Positions 25,101 through 37,924 of a stretch of 64,000 nucleotides of DNA are shown piece after piece (positions within the stretch are counted from its first letter, which is position 1; every line of letters starts with the position of its first letter). Source of the DNA: Salvator merianae (Eukaryota > Chordata > Lepidosauria > Squamata > Teiidae); contig QVOM02000103.1 in assembly GCA_003586115.2 (NCBI GenBank), forward strand, positions 3,867,996 to 3,931,995, written 5' to 3'. The position numbers were made by a program, and so were the translations under genes. Under the pieces are notes generated by a model. The model was not told the origin of the DNA and did not search any database. It worked only from the letters and a program-made list of their open reading frames with translations.

Positions 25101-26876
25101 CCTTTTTGTTCTTTTTTTCTGGACTAAATTGTCCAAGTTAGGACTATTTTCCATTTGGATTAAGTGAGTTCTCAGTTTAGTGTACAATTTAGTGTATCAG
25201 CTACATAGCAGGAATCAGAATAAAATAAAAAATGCAACATAGGCCACCAATCATAAAAATAATATATTTGTTCAAGACAAGTGAGCTTGACAAGTACAGA
25301 AGTCAATTCAATTGAGGATGATTTTTCCTCTGCTGTACATGAGCTGCTTGTTAAGTAATAGTTTTATTTCCTTGCACTGGCCACAGTGGTTAGCTATGAG
25401 CACATCTGTGATAATTAAAATCTAATAAAGGGCAACATATGCTTGTAGTATTGGAAACAGGAGGTCCTAGCTTGCTCTTAACTTTTTCCTTTTATTAGCT
25501 AGTAATTTTCACACTCTGCTATATTAAAACTGAAAAAGAAATCTATTATCCTTCTGAATCATTTGTCTTATTTGGGTGAAGGTTTCTTACTTTATAGTTA
25601 CATACTTCTATCCTTCTGCAAAGAAACAACTGCATCAGGCAGCAAATGATGGAAAGCAGGTAAGGGTAAAAAATTATAAGATGGCAGAATCCTAGCTATC
25701 CTACTGTCTTCAGGTAACTCACAGCTTCATTTTCAATGCTGAAGCTGCATTCAGTCACCAGTCTGGTTCTAGTAGCCCATGGAATAGGCGAAGAGATGCT
25801 ATTTCGTCCATTGCCTCAGGCAAATAAATATCTCAAGCTGGTACTACATATACTATACAATTTATGTGTATTCTTGAGACTCTTAAGTACTGGGACAGAA
25901 ATACATTCATAGCAACTGATTGCTTTCATTTATTACTGATAAAAATGTAAGCAAGCTGTTTCACAGCTTACGTAGGAACTTTTTCTTAAAGTTAAAAGGT
26001 ACAAATCCTTCCTTAGTTTTCTCTGTCTTCTTGGGGACTTCTTATTTTTTAATAAGCACCAACAGTATGTCTGATATACAAGGCATCTCATCCATAATTT
26101 AACGATACTCAATATTGATAAGCCTAGAGTGAATGGGTGAATGGTGAAAGAGGCAGGAGATTTCATACTTAACCATGATGAGCAAAAAGTTCACTAGAAT
26201 TAATATTAGCAGTAAACAAACTCTATCGATGCTTTCACTTGCAAAAGACTCATAAAACTACAAAATAATAGCTGGCTGAGAAAGCTGCATTTTAAACATG
26301 AAATTAATTCAGAATTTTGATCATTTTTAAAAAAATAAATAAAATCACCCATAAGTAATAATTTTGACAGTCACCTAAGTCCTAAAATGACTGAAAGCAA
26401 CCAAATATTTACAGTTTGAACAGCTATCTGAAATTACTTTTTTAAAAAAATCCTTAGGTAGCCTAGTAATGATGTGTCATTATAAAAATGTAACTTCAGG
26501 GACATCACTGTTCTTTATTCTTATTGTTCTTTATTTGTCTGTATTCAACATATGGGGGTTATAATACTACTCATTTATGAGACATCATATATCATTGTGT
26601 TACACTGCCCATTGTGTTATGCATCAGTGTGCCCCTCCCATCCTGGGAGTGTTCCATTTTTAAAACCACACAGACTCATGGTGCTTGAACTAGCACAGGG
26701 CACACTGCAGCCATTGGGTGTCATTTCTGCAGTGCTTGGTTTGGCTTCTACAGTAGCTGTATGCGTTTGGCCCCACAACATTCCATGTGCAGAAGACCTT
26801 AGTAATAATGTAGAAAAAATGCTTTGGATTCTGCATGAGTGATAAGTAATAACAGTCATTCAGTACAATGTTTATA
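25101..26876. other. Unassigned AT-rich sequence
   Basis: Overlapping antisense frames at 26552-26896 have no known domain. Nothing else recognised. Confidence 0.4.
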
Positions 26877-27186
26877 CTAGAGATGTGTGTGAACAAAAGT
26901 CATGTGTTCAGTTTAAAATCAAACCAAACATCCATTTGTTTGTTACTGAAACAAGGTTATTTGTGTTCAATTTTTAATCTGTTTGTAAACAAAAAGCCCT
27001 TTAAAAGTGTAAAAACATAATAAACATGAACTGTTCATTTGTATCATTCCTATTTGTGAGCGGAGGATTCGTTTGGTTCAGCTGAATTTCCAGGTATTCA
27101 AATATATTTGGTTTAATGCAAACAGCTTCAAACACAAACTATTTGATCAAATTTTCAAATACGAACTGAACTTTGACCATCTCTAG
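26877..27186. mobile_element. Family C MITE-like element, copy 2 (complete)
   Basis: The left end is 'ctagagatgtgtgtgaac'; the right end on the other strand is 'ctagagatggtcaaagttc'. The interior is AT-rich with many 'ttcaaa/tttgaa' words. About 310 bp, non-coding. The ctag ends suggest a terminal inverted repeat of about 9 bp plus a weaker continuation. Confidence 0.6.
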
Positions 27187-28649
27187 TTTTTCCACAGTAA
27201 AGTCTTGGGAAGCATTGATGTAACTTTTGCAGGCTTCCATTTTGTGTAGAGTGAATATTTGTAATTGTCTATGCTTTCAGGTTTTCTTGTTGGCTGGCAC
27301 TGAGATTCGGATCATATAGCACATTAAGAGATTCTGGGTACTTTGGCTTTTGCAGTGAGAATTTAACAGTGCATGCACAGTGTGTAACATGGAAATTGCA
27401 TTATGTACCTTTATATCTTGAAACCATTATGTGCTACTCTTTCTTTATTCTCCTAATGTCATTTTCAGGCTTTCTACTACAGAAAGTCAGATCCTGAAGT
27501 GACTTGATGTCATATCTCTCCTATGTTCTTGTGAATATTTAATAAAGCAAGTGAGGGGGTGTAGAGGGCTTTACAGCAGCCGTTAGAGTTGGCTGTCTGC
27601 AGTATAATCTTCCTTAGACTGCAGTTTGAAAATGAATCCTTGGACCAAATTCAAGAACATGATAGCAGAAAAAATCCCGCTTTTCAAGACTGTTGCATTA
27701 TATGAGATAGTAACACACAATTAGTTTCAGAATTATTCCTTTAAAAATGGATAGGTTCCCCTCCCAGCATAACACTATTGTGATTTTTGCATAATATTGT
27801 AAATAGGCCTATAGGCTTAAATTTTAATCTCCACATTGCTAACTACAAATGCTGTTGCCAGATGCTACATGAAGAAATTGAATTATGTCAGGAAAATAAA
27901 CTTTTTTTTACAAAAAAGAAAGAAAAGAAAAAGAAAAGACAACCAATAGGCTGCATCTTAATTAGGGAAATTCCAAACTATAGGTGCCTCCAGATGGTTA
28001 GAGGAAATTGTGGGACCTTGTTTAGATTCCGTACTTGCCTCTCACTGCCTCTGCTGGGTGGTAGTAGACAGTTTTTGGGTTCTTACCTTGAGTTCTTACC
28101 TGGTCTGCTGGATGCTCATGGGAATGCCAACTCTTGCAAAAGATCTGGATGCAAACTAAATAGAGTTCATTAAAAGGTAACCCTTTTGTACCCTGAAATA
28201 TGCCTCTATTAGAATTTTTGTTAGAGTGAAGGCAGTATTCTGTTAATTACCACATCTTCCATGAAATTGAACTATGATAGTAACACTGTTTTAAGCCAAT
28301 CTGCAGGTAACTAAATGAGAGGCTTGCTTATGGGTAATCCACGACAACACAATGCAACTAGCTAATCTAGTTGGCAGGTTGCTGCTTTTGTTCTGAACAA
28401 AGTATATGCATACTTGTTCTGTTTCTTTAGTAAATAGTGTTCCCTTCATGACTAATGTTTGGGGGAATACATCGATTTTTGCATTTTTGTCCCATCTTCA
28501 GGTTGTAAAAGTCCATTAGCCATATTTGATAAATTTGATCTTTATGCATTCTGATACAAACTATTATTACCCATACCTCTTAGATTGTAAATGGGTTAGA
28601 AAGTCATTACCTGCTGACTTTCATTTCCAGAAAGCTTACCTCCATAATA
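27187..28649. other. Unassigned sequence
   Basis: Nothing recognised. An A-rich purine stretch lies at about 27910-27940. Confidence 0.4.
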
Positions 28650-28744
28650 CTTATTCCACTATATTTGGATATTCCAGAATAAAGTATGGATATTTAAGAA
28701 TATCTATGCTTTGTTGTTTGAATATCCAAATGTAGTGGAATAGG
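28650..28744. repeat. Foldback sequence, 25-bp arms
   Basis: Arms 28650-28674 (cttattccactatatttgg...) and 28720-28744 pair at 23 of 25 positions around a 45-nt loop. 'tctggatgcagcct' lies just to the right (about 28755), the same terminal word seen in families B and F, so this may be the core of a related MITE. Confidence 0.65.
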
Positions 28745-30429
28745 TAAGTGATATCTGGATGCAGCCTGATTTACTTTTTTCTCACAAATGGACCAAAAAA
28801 CTCTTTCAGAATATGGATTCCATTCTGTTGTCCTCTTTCACACCTTCAAACTGATTTTTTTAAAAAAAACTGTTTGAACTTTTGAACAAAAGAGAAGATG
28901 CAGTGCAAGCTATCCTTCATTTACCATGGGCAACACCCTGTTCTATAGTTGGCTGGGCACCACAGTCCAGTCTCAAAATGCATGCCTCTTCCTTTCTCTG
29001 CAAAGGACAATGTATTCTCATTTCCTTTCTCTTCCATCTTTGCAAGGAGGAGAACACAATGTTTCTTCCCTTTTCCTTTGGCAATGCACAAAGGAAACAA
29101 TGTTTCCTTTTTATTAAATCTAGCACTGTGTTTCAGTGGCTCTAGGGCAAACAGCACAGAACAGCTTTCTTTGGAGAATGCCAGGGGAGTTGGGGGTCCA
29201 TGCCTTAGCTGTGCCTGTTTTAGGGTGCAGTCCTCTTACTCCAGCAGTGACCCACATCACCAGCTTTGCTATCCACAGCACATAACTTCACTGTGGGACA
29301 CATACTACTGTGGATGTCTCAGGCAGATGACGTGGAGTCCATTTGCTGCAAGTTCACTATCAAAATTACTGATTCCTCCACATGTTCCCTCCTTTTCACT
29401 TAGTTCTCCTCCCTTGGATACTGCTCTGAAATTGTACAATTGCAGAAAAGTGCAATTACAAAGGAGAAGAAATTGAGATCTGGCCTTCAAGAAGCTTTAA
29501 CATGTGGTAGATGTGGAACTGAAGTTTGCTTGAATGGATATGGACTGGAGGGGGAGAAGGAAAAAAATGGTGAATGACCAATAATGCCACTAATGAAATC
29601 TATGTTATGATGCAGCAGCAGGAAAATATGCAGGGTGGAGTTTGACTCTCCTGCCCCTGTGAAGTCAGGATTTAAATGCTGTGTCTGCGTTCAATCACTG
29701 ATTGCACAGGGAGGGGGATTTGAGGAGGGGTGGAGAGAGAAAGATACGGTTTCCCCGTGCCAAGCATGGGAAAAATGAGGTGGGAAAACAAGCAAGTCCG
29801 AATTGAGACCGTGTTATAATGCAAATGTGGGAATGACTGGAACATGTAATCAATCCTAATTCTCTTCCAATATGGATTAAATTTATGATGTGGAACTGCA
29901 CCCCTGATTGCAATAATGCATGCCTGAAAAACTAAAACCTAATTGTCTGTTTAAGCCTAAAGGACAGTGAAAACTGTGCAGACTGTGAAGTAGCCTTTGG
30001 AAGGTATAGTGTCTACAGTGTGAGCAATCAAGTAAAGAGAGGAATTTCCTTGTTCAACGTCCTGTGCCAGCTCATTGAAAAGTATAAGAGTTAGCTTGGT
30101 GATTAGGTGGAAGACAAAATGACAGCGTAGATTGCTGGGAAATAATAAGTCAACATCCTCATTTTTTGAAGTTATTTTGGAAGCAATCTAACATGTCCAG
30201 GGAGGGATGGTGGTTTCCCATCTCTTGTTCTGCCTTGTCTACTGTCAGGTGATCTTATTTCTTCTGTGCTTGGAACACTGCATCATAGTATCCTCCCATT
30301 GCATCAGCTTAAACAAACAACTCAACAGCTTCAAAGGTCTATGCTTTCTACACTGAATCCTATTCTAGAAACTATTAATCCACTCTAGATTTTAGTTCTG
30401 AGTCTGGGTTTCTACATTCTTTTTGCTAT
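28745..30429. other. Unassigned sequence with the window's longest chance ORF
   Basis: A 175-codon frame (28949-29476 +) and overlapping frames on both strands lie in a locally GC-richer stretch. No domain, splice-site arrangement or codon pattern supports coding. Confidence 0.4.
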
Positions 30430-30487
<58 letters not shown>

Positions 30488-30567
30488 TTCCTTCCTTCCT
30501 TCCTTCCTTCCTTCCTTCCTTCCTTCCTTCCTTCCTCTCTCTTTCTCTCCCTCTTTCTGACTCTCTA
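30430..30567 (+). repeat. Compound (CTTT)n-(CTTC)n pyrimidine microsatellite
   Basis: CTTT units to about 30484, then CTTC units to about 30535, then degraded CTCT-rich sequence. The whole stretch is strand-asymmetric polypyrimidine. Confidence 0.97.
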
Positions 30568-31516
30568 GTAGCTTAAGCTTTATATTGTCTTGGTTCATTC
30601 TCAATTGTGAGCCTGCAGGCAAAAAAGTGTCTTTTTAAAAATTTATTGTATGGTGCCTAGTAATTTTAAGCATTTTATAAATAAATTATTATAGTGATTA
30701 GCTCCATTTATCTAAGACTCTGGTTTTCATGAGTCATAGTCGCACGAAAAATACATGCATGAAAAATATATGAAATCATAGAACATTAAATACCCATAAA
30801 TGTTAAGAGGTACTGGAAGACATAGTAGACATTTTAAGTTCCATTCATTTTAATGAGAGTGTTAAGCACATGTTTAAATTTTAGCAGCTGAAGCAAACAT
30901 GGCTTTCAAGTACTTCACTTTGGCTGGATAATGCCCATATTATCTGATAACAAATATAATTAAAGCTGACAGAGAATTATGGAAAGGCAATTCATAGATT
31001 TCTAGCTGTAGCCCCATGTTTTATTTGCTGCACAAAGTTTTTAATTTCCCTATGTATCAATGTCTACATATAAATTTATGATCCCGTTTTTTACTGTAGT
31101 ATGTTGCCAATTTATAAAATTAACCAGCACTTTTTGTCTTTGTATGGTTTCCTTATAATAGTCCTGTTTTTATTTATTCCTTTTACTAAATGTTTTTCAT
31201 TTCCCAAAGTTCAATTATCCACTTCCTCTGATTCAATAACTGCTGTCCCTTCTTATAACAGCTCTTGTCCTCCAGGGTATTTATAACATTCTCCAGTCCA
31301 ACATTCCAGGGCATCCTATATCCTTTGCAGTAAATAATAAATGAGGATATTAAAGGAACTAATTTTGTTCTTGTCCATCAACTAAGCTACCATTTTTCAC
31401 TTACTTTTTTCCTTTGTAGAAGTTTTTGTAATTTTGAGTATGTGTGACAATTTTGTGTGAATCAACCCCTTCCTAGAAGACAGAAGGTTCTAAGGTGCCT
31501 TTTGGAAGGGACACAG
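30568..31516. other. Unassigned AT-rich sequence
   Basis: Nothing recognised. Confidence 0.4.
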
Positions 31517-31550
31517 GCAGGGAGGGAGGGAGGGAGGGAGGGAGGGAGGA
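31517..31550 (+). repeat. (GGGA)n microsatellite
   Basis: 34 bp of GGGA units. Confidence 0.95.
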
Positions 31551-32231
31551 ATGAAAGAAGGAAGGACCACATGATAGGAGGAAAAGTAGGGAGGATTGGA
31601 GTGTGAAAAATCATGAAACTTAATATGGTGAAGCTTTAAGGGGTTAAAATGGAAATAAAAGAAGCTTAAGGTCCTGAAAAATGCTGTCATGTTTCCAGAT
31701 AATGAGAAGTTTAATGAGAAATACTATATCATTCTGTGCTAAAGCCCTGTATTTTACTGACAGAAAATTTTAAGATGTGGATGAATAATCTTAATGTGAA
31801 ATAAAGTGTTGTAACAAATATTGATAAGCTTCACAAAGGAATTGAAGCTATTAGATGAAAAATGCAGTAAAAAAGAAGCAAGAATGGAAAGGAATCAATC
31901 ATTATAAATTCTGGAGTACACTCCACAATAAACCTAAATTAGTTTGGTTTGTATTTCTGAATGTATGTATATGAGAAGTAGAAAATGGCAAATAAGCTAG
32001 GCTGGATTCAGCAGACAACCTAGCTAGAGGTTCTAATGCTGAAGTCAGAAGTATTTTTGTAGTCTTAAGTTGAAGTAGGGGGCATGAGGCAGTTGACACA
32101 ACAAAGATTTTGAAAACTGGGTGACTCTTAATCTATATACTATAATGTTCATCACTCTTCAATGAAGGTGTCTCAAATATAGCTTTTGTTGTAATTTCTA
32201 GTCTTTTTTATATATAGTGAATTCCCAGCAG
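31551..32231. other. Unassigned sequence
   Basis: Nothing recognised. Confidence 0.4.
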
Positions 32232-32390
32232 CTAGAGATGTGCACTTCTTTTATTATTATTTTTAGTTTGATTCAGTTTGGTTTGAACAGAACCACATAT
32301 ACTGCAAACATGTTCAAACCAAAGTTCGAACAGCTCAAAGAAGTGTGCAGTTTGGTTCAAATGCTCAATGAACTGTTTATCACAGGGAAC
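32232..32390. mobile_element. Family C MITE-like element, copy 3 (partial)
   Basis: It starts 'ctagagatgtgcacttc', the family C terminus, followed by 'ttcagtttggtttgaacag' and several 'gttcaaa' words like copies 1 and 2. The right end is unclear. Confidence 0.45.
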
Positions 32391-34499
32391 AATACAGGAG
32401 ATCACAGGGAACACAGTTTCACAGAGTTATAGCTGAAGACCCAAAATTAGCATAGGGATATGGGGGACCTCCAGAAAGGCCCCTGTCAAGTCTTGGGGTG
32501 ATCAAGCATAGAACTGATTTTGTTATGATTTTTTTAAAAAAAAAATCCATATTTGTTCCGATGAAGCAGGCAAGAGATTTCAAAAGAAAAGAAAATCATA
32601 AAAATTCAGAGCAGCCTCCAAATGTCATAGCACTCACCAGGGGCCTTTCGCCAGCCCTCAGAACCCACATGCCAATTGTGGGGACTATAGCTTAAAGATG
32701 ACTACAATGACATAATCAGCCTGCCAGGTATGCCAGCAGGGACTAAGTTCTGTATAGTTTGAGCTGCATCCTCCAAAATTTGTGTATGGATCCTGAAGGA
32801 CAGCAGGAAAGCCTGGACCCACCCATGAAGCAATTGGTTTTGCCGCTCAGGTTTTTCTTCTTTCACAACTTTTCCACTGCTGAGGTTTGCTTTTCTCTGC
32901 TATGGGAAAATGTTTGGAAAGAAAAACCTTTTAAGAAGTTGTGCTTGCCTGGCCTGCCTATTGTCCACATCCACTAGCAGTAAAGACCACAAAAACAAAA
33001 CACCATGACATGGCCTCAGAGTGCCTTGCCAAAGAACCTACCTTTTCCTTTAGCCCTTCCTGAACGTGATACTGTCTCAGAGTGAGTGTACCACATGTAT
33101 TTATTCTATCTGCCACCATGGGTAGGTGGTTGGGATGGCTTTGTTGCAGCTCTTCTCTAGGTTCAGAGGATTCCACTTTTCTGCCACTTGGTCATGACCC
33201 GTGATGACTCATGGAGAACAGGCTGTAAAGACAACAGAGATTTCCCTGCACTGCACTTTGCCAGACAGTGACAGATTTGGTCATTAGGAAAGCAGCAGCC
33301 CACACAGTGAAGAGCCAACAGCTGTTGGCCTTGCCCCCCATTCACACTTTGTCCACTTGAGTAGATGAACCTCTGGTCCAGAATAACGTGCCAAAATGGT
33401 GCCTTATCCCAGTCCCGCTGTGAACCTCTTCAAAGAGGCTCACGACAGAACTAATGTCTATATTATGGACTATAAAAGGTATGCAGACTGCTTGGCTTCA
33501 TAGGCTGGAATATGCTGAGGGGCCTTTTTGGTGGGTCTGCTGAAACTACAAAGGCCGAGAACATTCTTCAGAGGCAGCAGTGGGTACAGGACTATGAGTG
33601 ACTGTTTGAGGGCAGATGGTCCTTGAAGCAGGCCACTTCTAGTCTGCTCTAGAGTGGCCCATGACACCTAGCCATAATGCTACACGGACTGGAATAGTCC
33701 ATGTGGTGTGGAAAGGGTTTATCTCTTCTGTGATAGTTTTTGACACACTCTTGACTGGAACAAAACTTAAGTTGTATTTGCATATATTTGTCTTGAATTT
33801 AAGATTGTGAATAAGTGGCAGAAATTTTTGGCCAGGCATATATGAAATGACATGTCATTTTAGAAAGCAATATGTTTTATGCATGCTTTATTTGATTTTT
33901 GAGTTACTTCAGTTCATCATTCTATATGAATCTTACAAATTCCTTTCCCCAGCATCCTATTGTTCTCAGCCTAATCTTGCTGGAAGTGTTTGACATTTCT
34001 TTTAGAATAGAGTATTTGAAGTAGCTTTAGAGTTGTATCTTTACTTGTCTGATGGGTCATAAAACAGCTCTATCCTGGTGCACGAACACAGTTGTGTTAG
34101 CTTTTCCTTTGTAAAACAACAACAAAAAAACTCCAACCCTTTTCATTCCTTAGTAATGAGCTGAGGGATTTGGCAGTTTCACATTTACAATAAACTACAG
34201 GAGTAAACAGGGCTTTCATGTTAGTCATGCTCTATTAGTAGAAGATTATTTTGATTATATTATTGTTATTGTTTATAACAGCTGAGGGTTTTATACAGAT
34301 AGATGCATATTGTTTTATTGTAGTCAAATTGTTAATCTGACCTTGACCAACACACTGTAACATTCTCTTTGTTCATAATAATCACTTCCTCTCATAATTC
34401 TGTGTTTTTTCTTTCTTTCTGTTCCACCCCTACCCCTTTCAAAACAGAATTTAAACTGAGTGCTGTGCTGCTCTCTTTACCTGTTTACATGCTGATTCA
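32391..34499. other. Unassigned sequence upstream of the KCNIP-like exon
   Basis: No exon or repeat recognised. 33000-33700 is less AT-rich, with short frames of no known family. Confidence 0.4.
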
Positions 34500-34903
34500 T
34501 TGAAGAGGACAGATTTCTGTGTGTAGAGTTAAGCTTTCAGCCCCGCCTCCGACTGAATGGTCTGTGAGTTTGCAGCAGTATCTACTAAGCTGAGTGCTGG
34601 AGAAAGTGTACCTTTGCTATCCTATATCCATCTGGACTACAAGTGTCCATTCAGAATATATAGCTGAGTGAGGCCATCCTGTTCAGGATTCTCTTGTCAG
34701 TTCACTGTTTCAGTTGTATGGTTTCTGCTCCTCCTCTGATCCTCTAAAGGAATCTCCTTCTCTGAAAAAAAAAAAACAGAGGAGTTTTCTGGCTCTAATG
34801 AGGCAGTGATAGACGCTGGGACAGAAGTTCTCTGTCAGAAACTATTCACTTCTATTAGCAAAAGTGTTCTGGCTCTCCTTGGAGGAATACCTTATTGCGT
34901 AAG
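34500..34903 (+). promoter_or_regulatory. Presumed 5' UTR / promoter-proximal region of the KCNIP-like first exon
   Basis: This lies directly upstream of the ATG at 34904. It holds a GC-box-like ccccgcctcc at 34541-34550, an AT-rich tatatag near 34657, and an A-run near 34766. It is less AT-rich than the surrounding intron and contains no recognisable repeat, as expected for a 5' UTR or promoter. No transcription start can be fixed from sequence alone. The assignment is inferred from position. Confidence 0.35.
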
Positions 34904-34991
34904 ATGAGTGGATGTCGGAAACGGTGTAAACGTGAAATACTGAAATTTGCTCAGTATCTTCTCAGGCTAATCACTGGTTCTCTTCATACAG
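34904..34991 (+). CDS. KCNIP4: Alternative first coding exon of a Kv channel-interacting protein (KChIP), probably KCNIP4
   Basis: Seen: an ATG at 34904 opens a 29-codon frame starting MSGCRKRCK and continuing FAQYLLRLITGSL. After one further base (G, 34991) comes a consensus donor, gtaaca at 34992, so the exon ends in phase 1. The frame is Cys/Arg/Lys-rich at its start and then amphipathic; no typical membrane helix is obvious. Family knowledge: KChIPs are EF-hand calcium sensors that bind Kv4 channel N-termini and tune A-type potassium current. Their genes carry several alternative first exons spliced to a common exon encoding 'VEDELEM'. KCNIP1 has a variant N-terminus beginning MSGCSKRC with FAQ and LITG in matching places. 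KCNIP4's shared exon needs a phase-1 donor; a final G would give Asp before SVEDELEM. Inference: this is the KCNIP4 paralogue of that KCNIP1 exon, since it differs from KCNIP1 at many positions. The frame runs on into intron to 35122. KCNIP1 is the alternative identity. No other KCNIP exon was found here. Confidence 0.75.
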
Positions 34992-36464
34992 GTAACAACA
35001 GAGATGCTGCTATTGATTTTCTATTAAAATCTGCCAAATGCAAGCAGTATAGCTGTCATATTTTAGAATATCCCTTGCTCTTTTTTTGTCATAGCCGTCA
35101 TTTGATAAAATGCCAGGGATAGTAAACAGTGTAACAAGTATATTTTATAGAAAATGCAGTTAATGCTTGAGCTATAACCTAAGTTGTATTCAAAATGTGT
35201 AGCTGTATTCAAATCAGAAGGATGTTTTTAAATACATGTGTTTGCTTACTGTTTGGAAGGAGTTGACCTGAGAAATTTTGCACATCATCCTTTCTTCTGT
35301 TTGGCTGATCTTAGTATGTGAATTATGTGAATAGGGCTCACGGTATCTTAGCTGGCAAGCAGAATGGATCTTTAAATATAATTCAGCTGCCTGGTATTAG
35401 AATGACATTCATTTTCTGTCAAGAAGAGTTTTGAAGATACTGTTTTACAAAGTCTTTAAAATATAAACATTTCGTGCTGCTCTCTTAACAGTGGAGTCCT
35501 TGAAACAAATCTTGCAAGGAGTGTGGGGGGGTGATAATAAATTTGCTTTAAGAGAGAGGAAAGAGCATGGTGATACAAAATGTAGCTTTTTGTTGTTGTT
35601 GTTGTTAAACAATGACTTCAGAAGTAAAGTCAAATACACCTTCCCTATTCCGTGGTATGCATGTGAAAAGGTATTTTTACACCATGCCAGGTGATGAAGA
35701 TAAATTGCCTGGCTTATATAATGCTATGGTGTGTTTCCATAACACTATAAATATACACAAAAGATAGGGCAGGAGAAACATGTCTTCTTTTTTCTCTTGC
35801 AAGTGAACAATACAAATTTGTGGGGTATTTATATGTGTGTAACTTCCTTGTGATAACTGCATATCTACATGTATGTATTGGTGAAAGACATCACTGGGTG
35901 TGAAGCTGTAACGAGTTTCCAAATAAGTGTTATTTGCATATCAGATGTTTCATCTAAGAACCTCATGAATGACCAAATTCAAATCAAAATCTAAGGTTCT
36001 TTTTCACGGTCACAGCAGCACTTTGTACTGTCAACGATGTGTATATACAATGAATAATTGCCCTCTCTTCTTACCATATTGTTTTGTTCTTTCAGTTTTG
36101 GCCATCTTACAGAAGTTGTTAAAATACTGTGTTTTACTACAAATATGTATCATGCTGGTAGGGAATGCATCATTTATTTAATCATTTTACAGCACTGAGC
36201 TGTGCAACAATAGCATTTTGTTAAATATACTCACAGGTGTTTCTGAAATATACCTTACTTTGTTTCTATAGTCCTTATTGACACCTATTCAGCAGTTGTT
36301 AGAGTCTGTAGGTCTGGAATTAAGAGTTTCTGAAGCAGTACTCTTTGTTTTGTGGTGAGTAACTCATGCATTAACTGAAAAGTTACCAGGACTATGCTAT
36401 TCTTCCAGATAACTTCAGAGTGACTATTTCTAGCTGGATATCATATTCATTTTCCCTGATCCAG
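34992..36464 (+). other. Intron following the KCNIP-like first exon
   Basis: The donor gtaaca is at 34992. No acceptor plus KCNIP shared exon was found downstream in the window, so the intron would extend past 64000. A short (TTG)n lies at about 35591-35606. Otherwise nothing recognised. Confidence 0.45.
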
Positions 36465-37111
36465 GCTGTATTCAGATCTAGCAAGAAAAAAAAAAGTACT
36501 TTATGCCCCATCTGGACAGGGCCTAAACTGTGGGATTATCCCAAGGTTATTTTGGGATTTCCACATGTTTCCAGGACAATCTCAAGCATAGCCCTGGGAT
36601 ATAGGGGTGATATCACATAGTATCACTATTCTGAGAAAATCAGCTCTCCACCCAGATTTTCCTGGAATTTTCTTCCATGAAGAAAATGGTCCCTGTGTGG
36701 GTGCAGTGCTGAAACCGGGTCAAAAATGGCAGGTGCGCATGTGCAGTCATGTACTTCTGGGTATTTTGCATGACTGAAATACCCAGAGTAGTGGCCTCAC
36801 CATTGCAGAAACAAACGTCCAGACAGCTAAGTGCCTGTGGTTGCCCCACGATGTTGCCCTGCTGGCTGGCGGGGACAGTGAAAGGCAGTTGCAGGATCCA
36901 AACAAGATCTCACATTTTCCTCTTGCTGTCTAGTATGTGGCACTCAAGTTCTTATCCTCTCTCTAATCCACTGTTTCTAGCTTGAAATGTTCCTGAGGGA
37001 GGGAGGGACAGACTGGAGTATGAACTATCCCATTTGTGAACCATTTCTAAGCAGTTTCTAAGCCACCTGAGAAGTGGTTTCTTTTGTTTTGAGTGGGTGT
37101 GAATACAGCCT
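36465..37111. mobile_element. Family B/F composite non-autonomous DNA transposon
   Basis: The ends are 'aggctgtattcagatct' at 36465 and, on the other strand, 'aggctgtattcacaccc' ending at 37111. The left part carries the family B core ('gggattatccc', 'ttttgggatttccacatg'). The right part (36978-37018) carries the family F module 'tctagcttgaaatgttcctg ... cagactgg' seen at 42785 and 44033. No clear target duplication. Non-coding. Confidence 0.55.
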
Positions 37112-37921
37112 AAGCACTGCAGGTTTTTAGTACTGCTATATGGTTTGCTTATGGTTGCTCACTTATTTACTTGTTTTACACTCTCCATCCATTTTCTTAA
37201 AGGCCTAGCCTGCCTTGTGGGTGCTTTAGACAATGTGTATTCTGGCACAGTAGCTAGTTTAAGAAATGTCAGATGATTTTAATGAGAAAAAGTAATTCAT
37301 GATCTGTAACTCTCCAGTTGATTTAAGTACTTTCTAAAAATAAATCATTGAAATGAAGAACCCAAGATGATTGTAGATGCACAGGCAAGATACTTTTTCT
37401 TACCCTCACAATTTTAGACTCCATTTGGTTCTCAAGCTCAGACTGGATTCCAGAAGACAATGGTTCTCAGCCAAAAATAATGGTTTGCTGGCTTGAACAA
37501 AACAGTGAGCAATATTTTTGCAACAACCAGTAAAGGGGTTAGAAACTGGGGATATAGAGTGGCATACAAGACTCAAGTTCTTGGAAAATTTGTTCACACA
37601 GAGCTAATCATAGTTGGGATAGCCAAGAAGACCAAAACATAATATGAAAATTGGAAGTTATAACCATTTTGGCAAGTACTTCATCTAATACTCACTTTCA
37701 TTCATTTACACATTTTAATGTGCACATTTCCATAAAATATGAATTGTCACATGCCTGTTTTGGACATAAAACAGTTTCACAAACTTTCAGTTGATAGTTG
37801 CATTTCAGTTTACATGATTATTTAGCAAATGCTAAGTTTTTAAACTTTCATCTCTCCAACACATTCTTAACTTACTGATTGAAACCTTAAGCACAGTTAA
37901 CTATTACAGATTAAATGAGTC
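37112..37921. other. Unassigned AT-rich sequence
   Basis: Nothing recognised. Confidence 0.4.
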
Positions 37922-37924
37922 TTA

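Noticed and set aside
28949..29476. 175-codon plus-strand open frame, the longest in the window
   Set aside because: It lies in a local GC-rich stretch with overlapping frames on both strands and no domain, start context or splice arrangement. Best read as chance.
30392..30622. Lys/Glu-rich minus frame
   Set aside because: It is a translation of the CTTT/CTTC microsatellite.
34992..35122. Continuation of the KCNIP-like frame to a stop at 35122
   Set aside because: The consensus donor at 34992 and the phase match to the KCNIP shared exon make this intron read-through.
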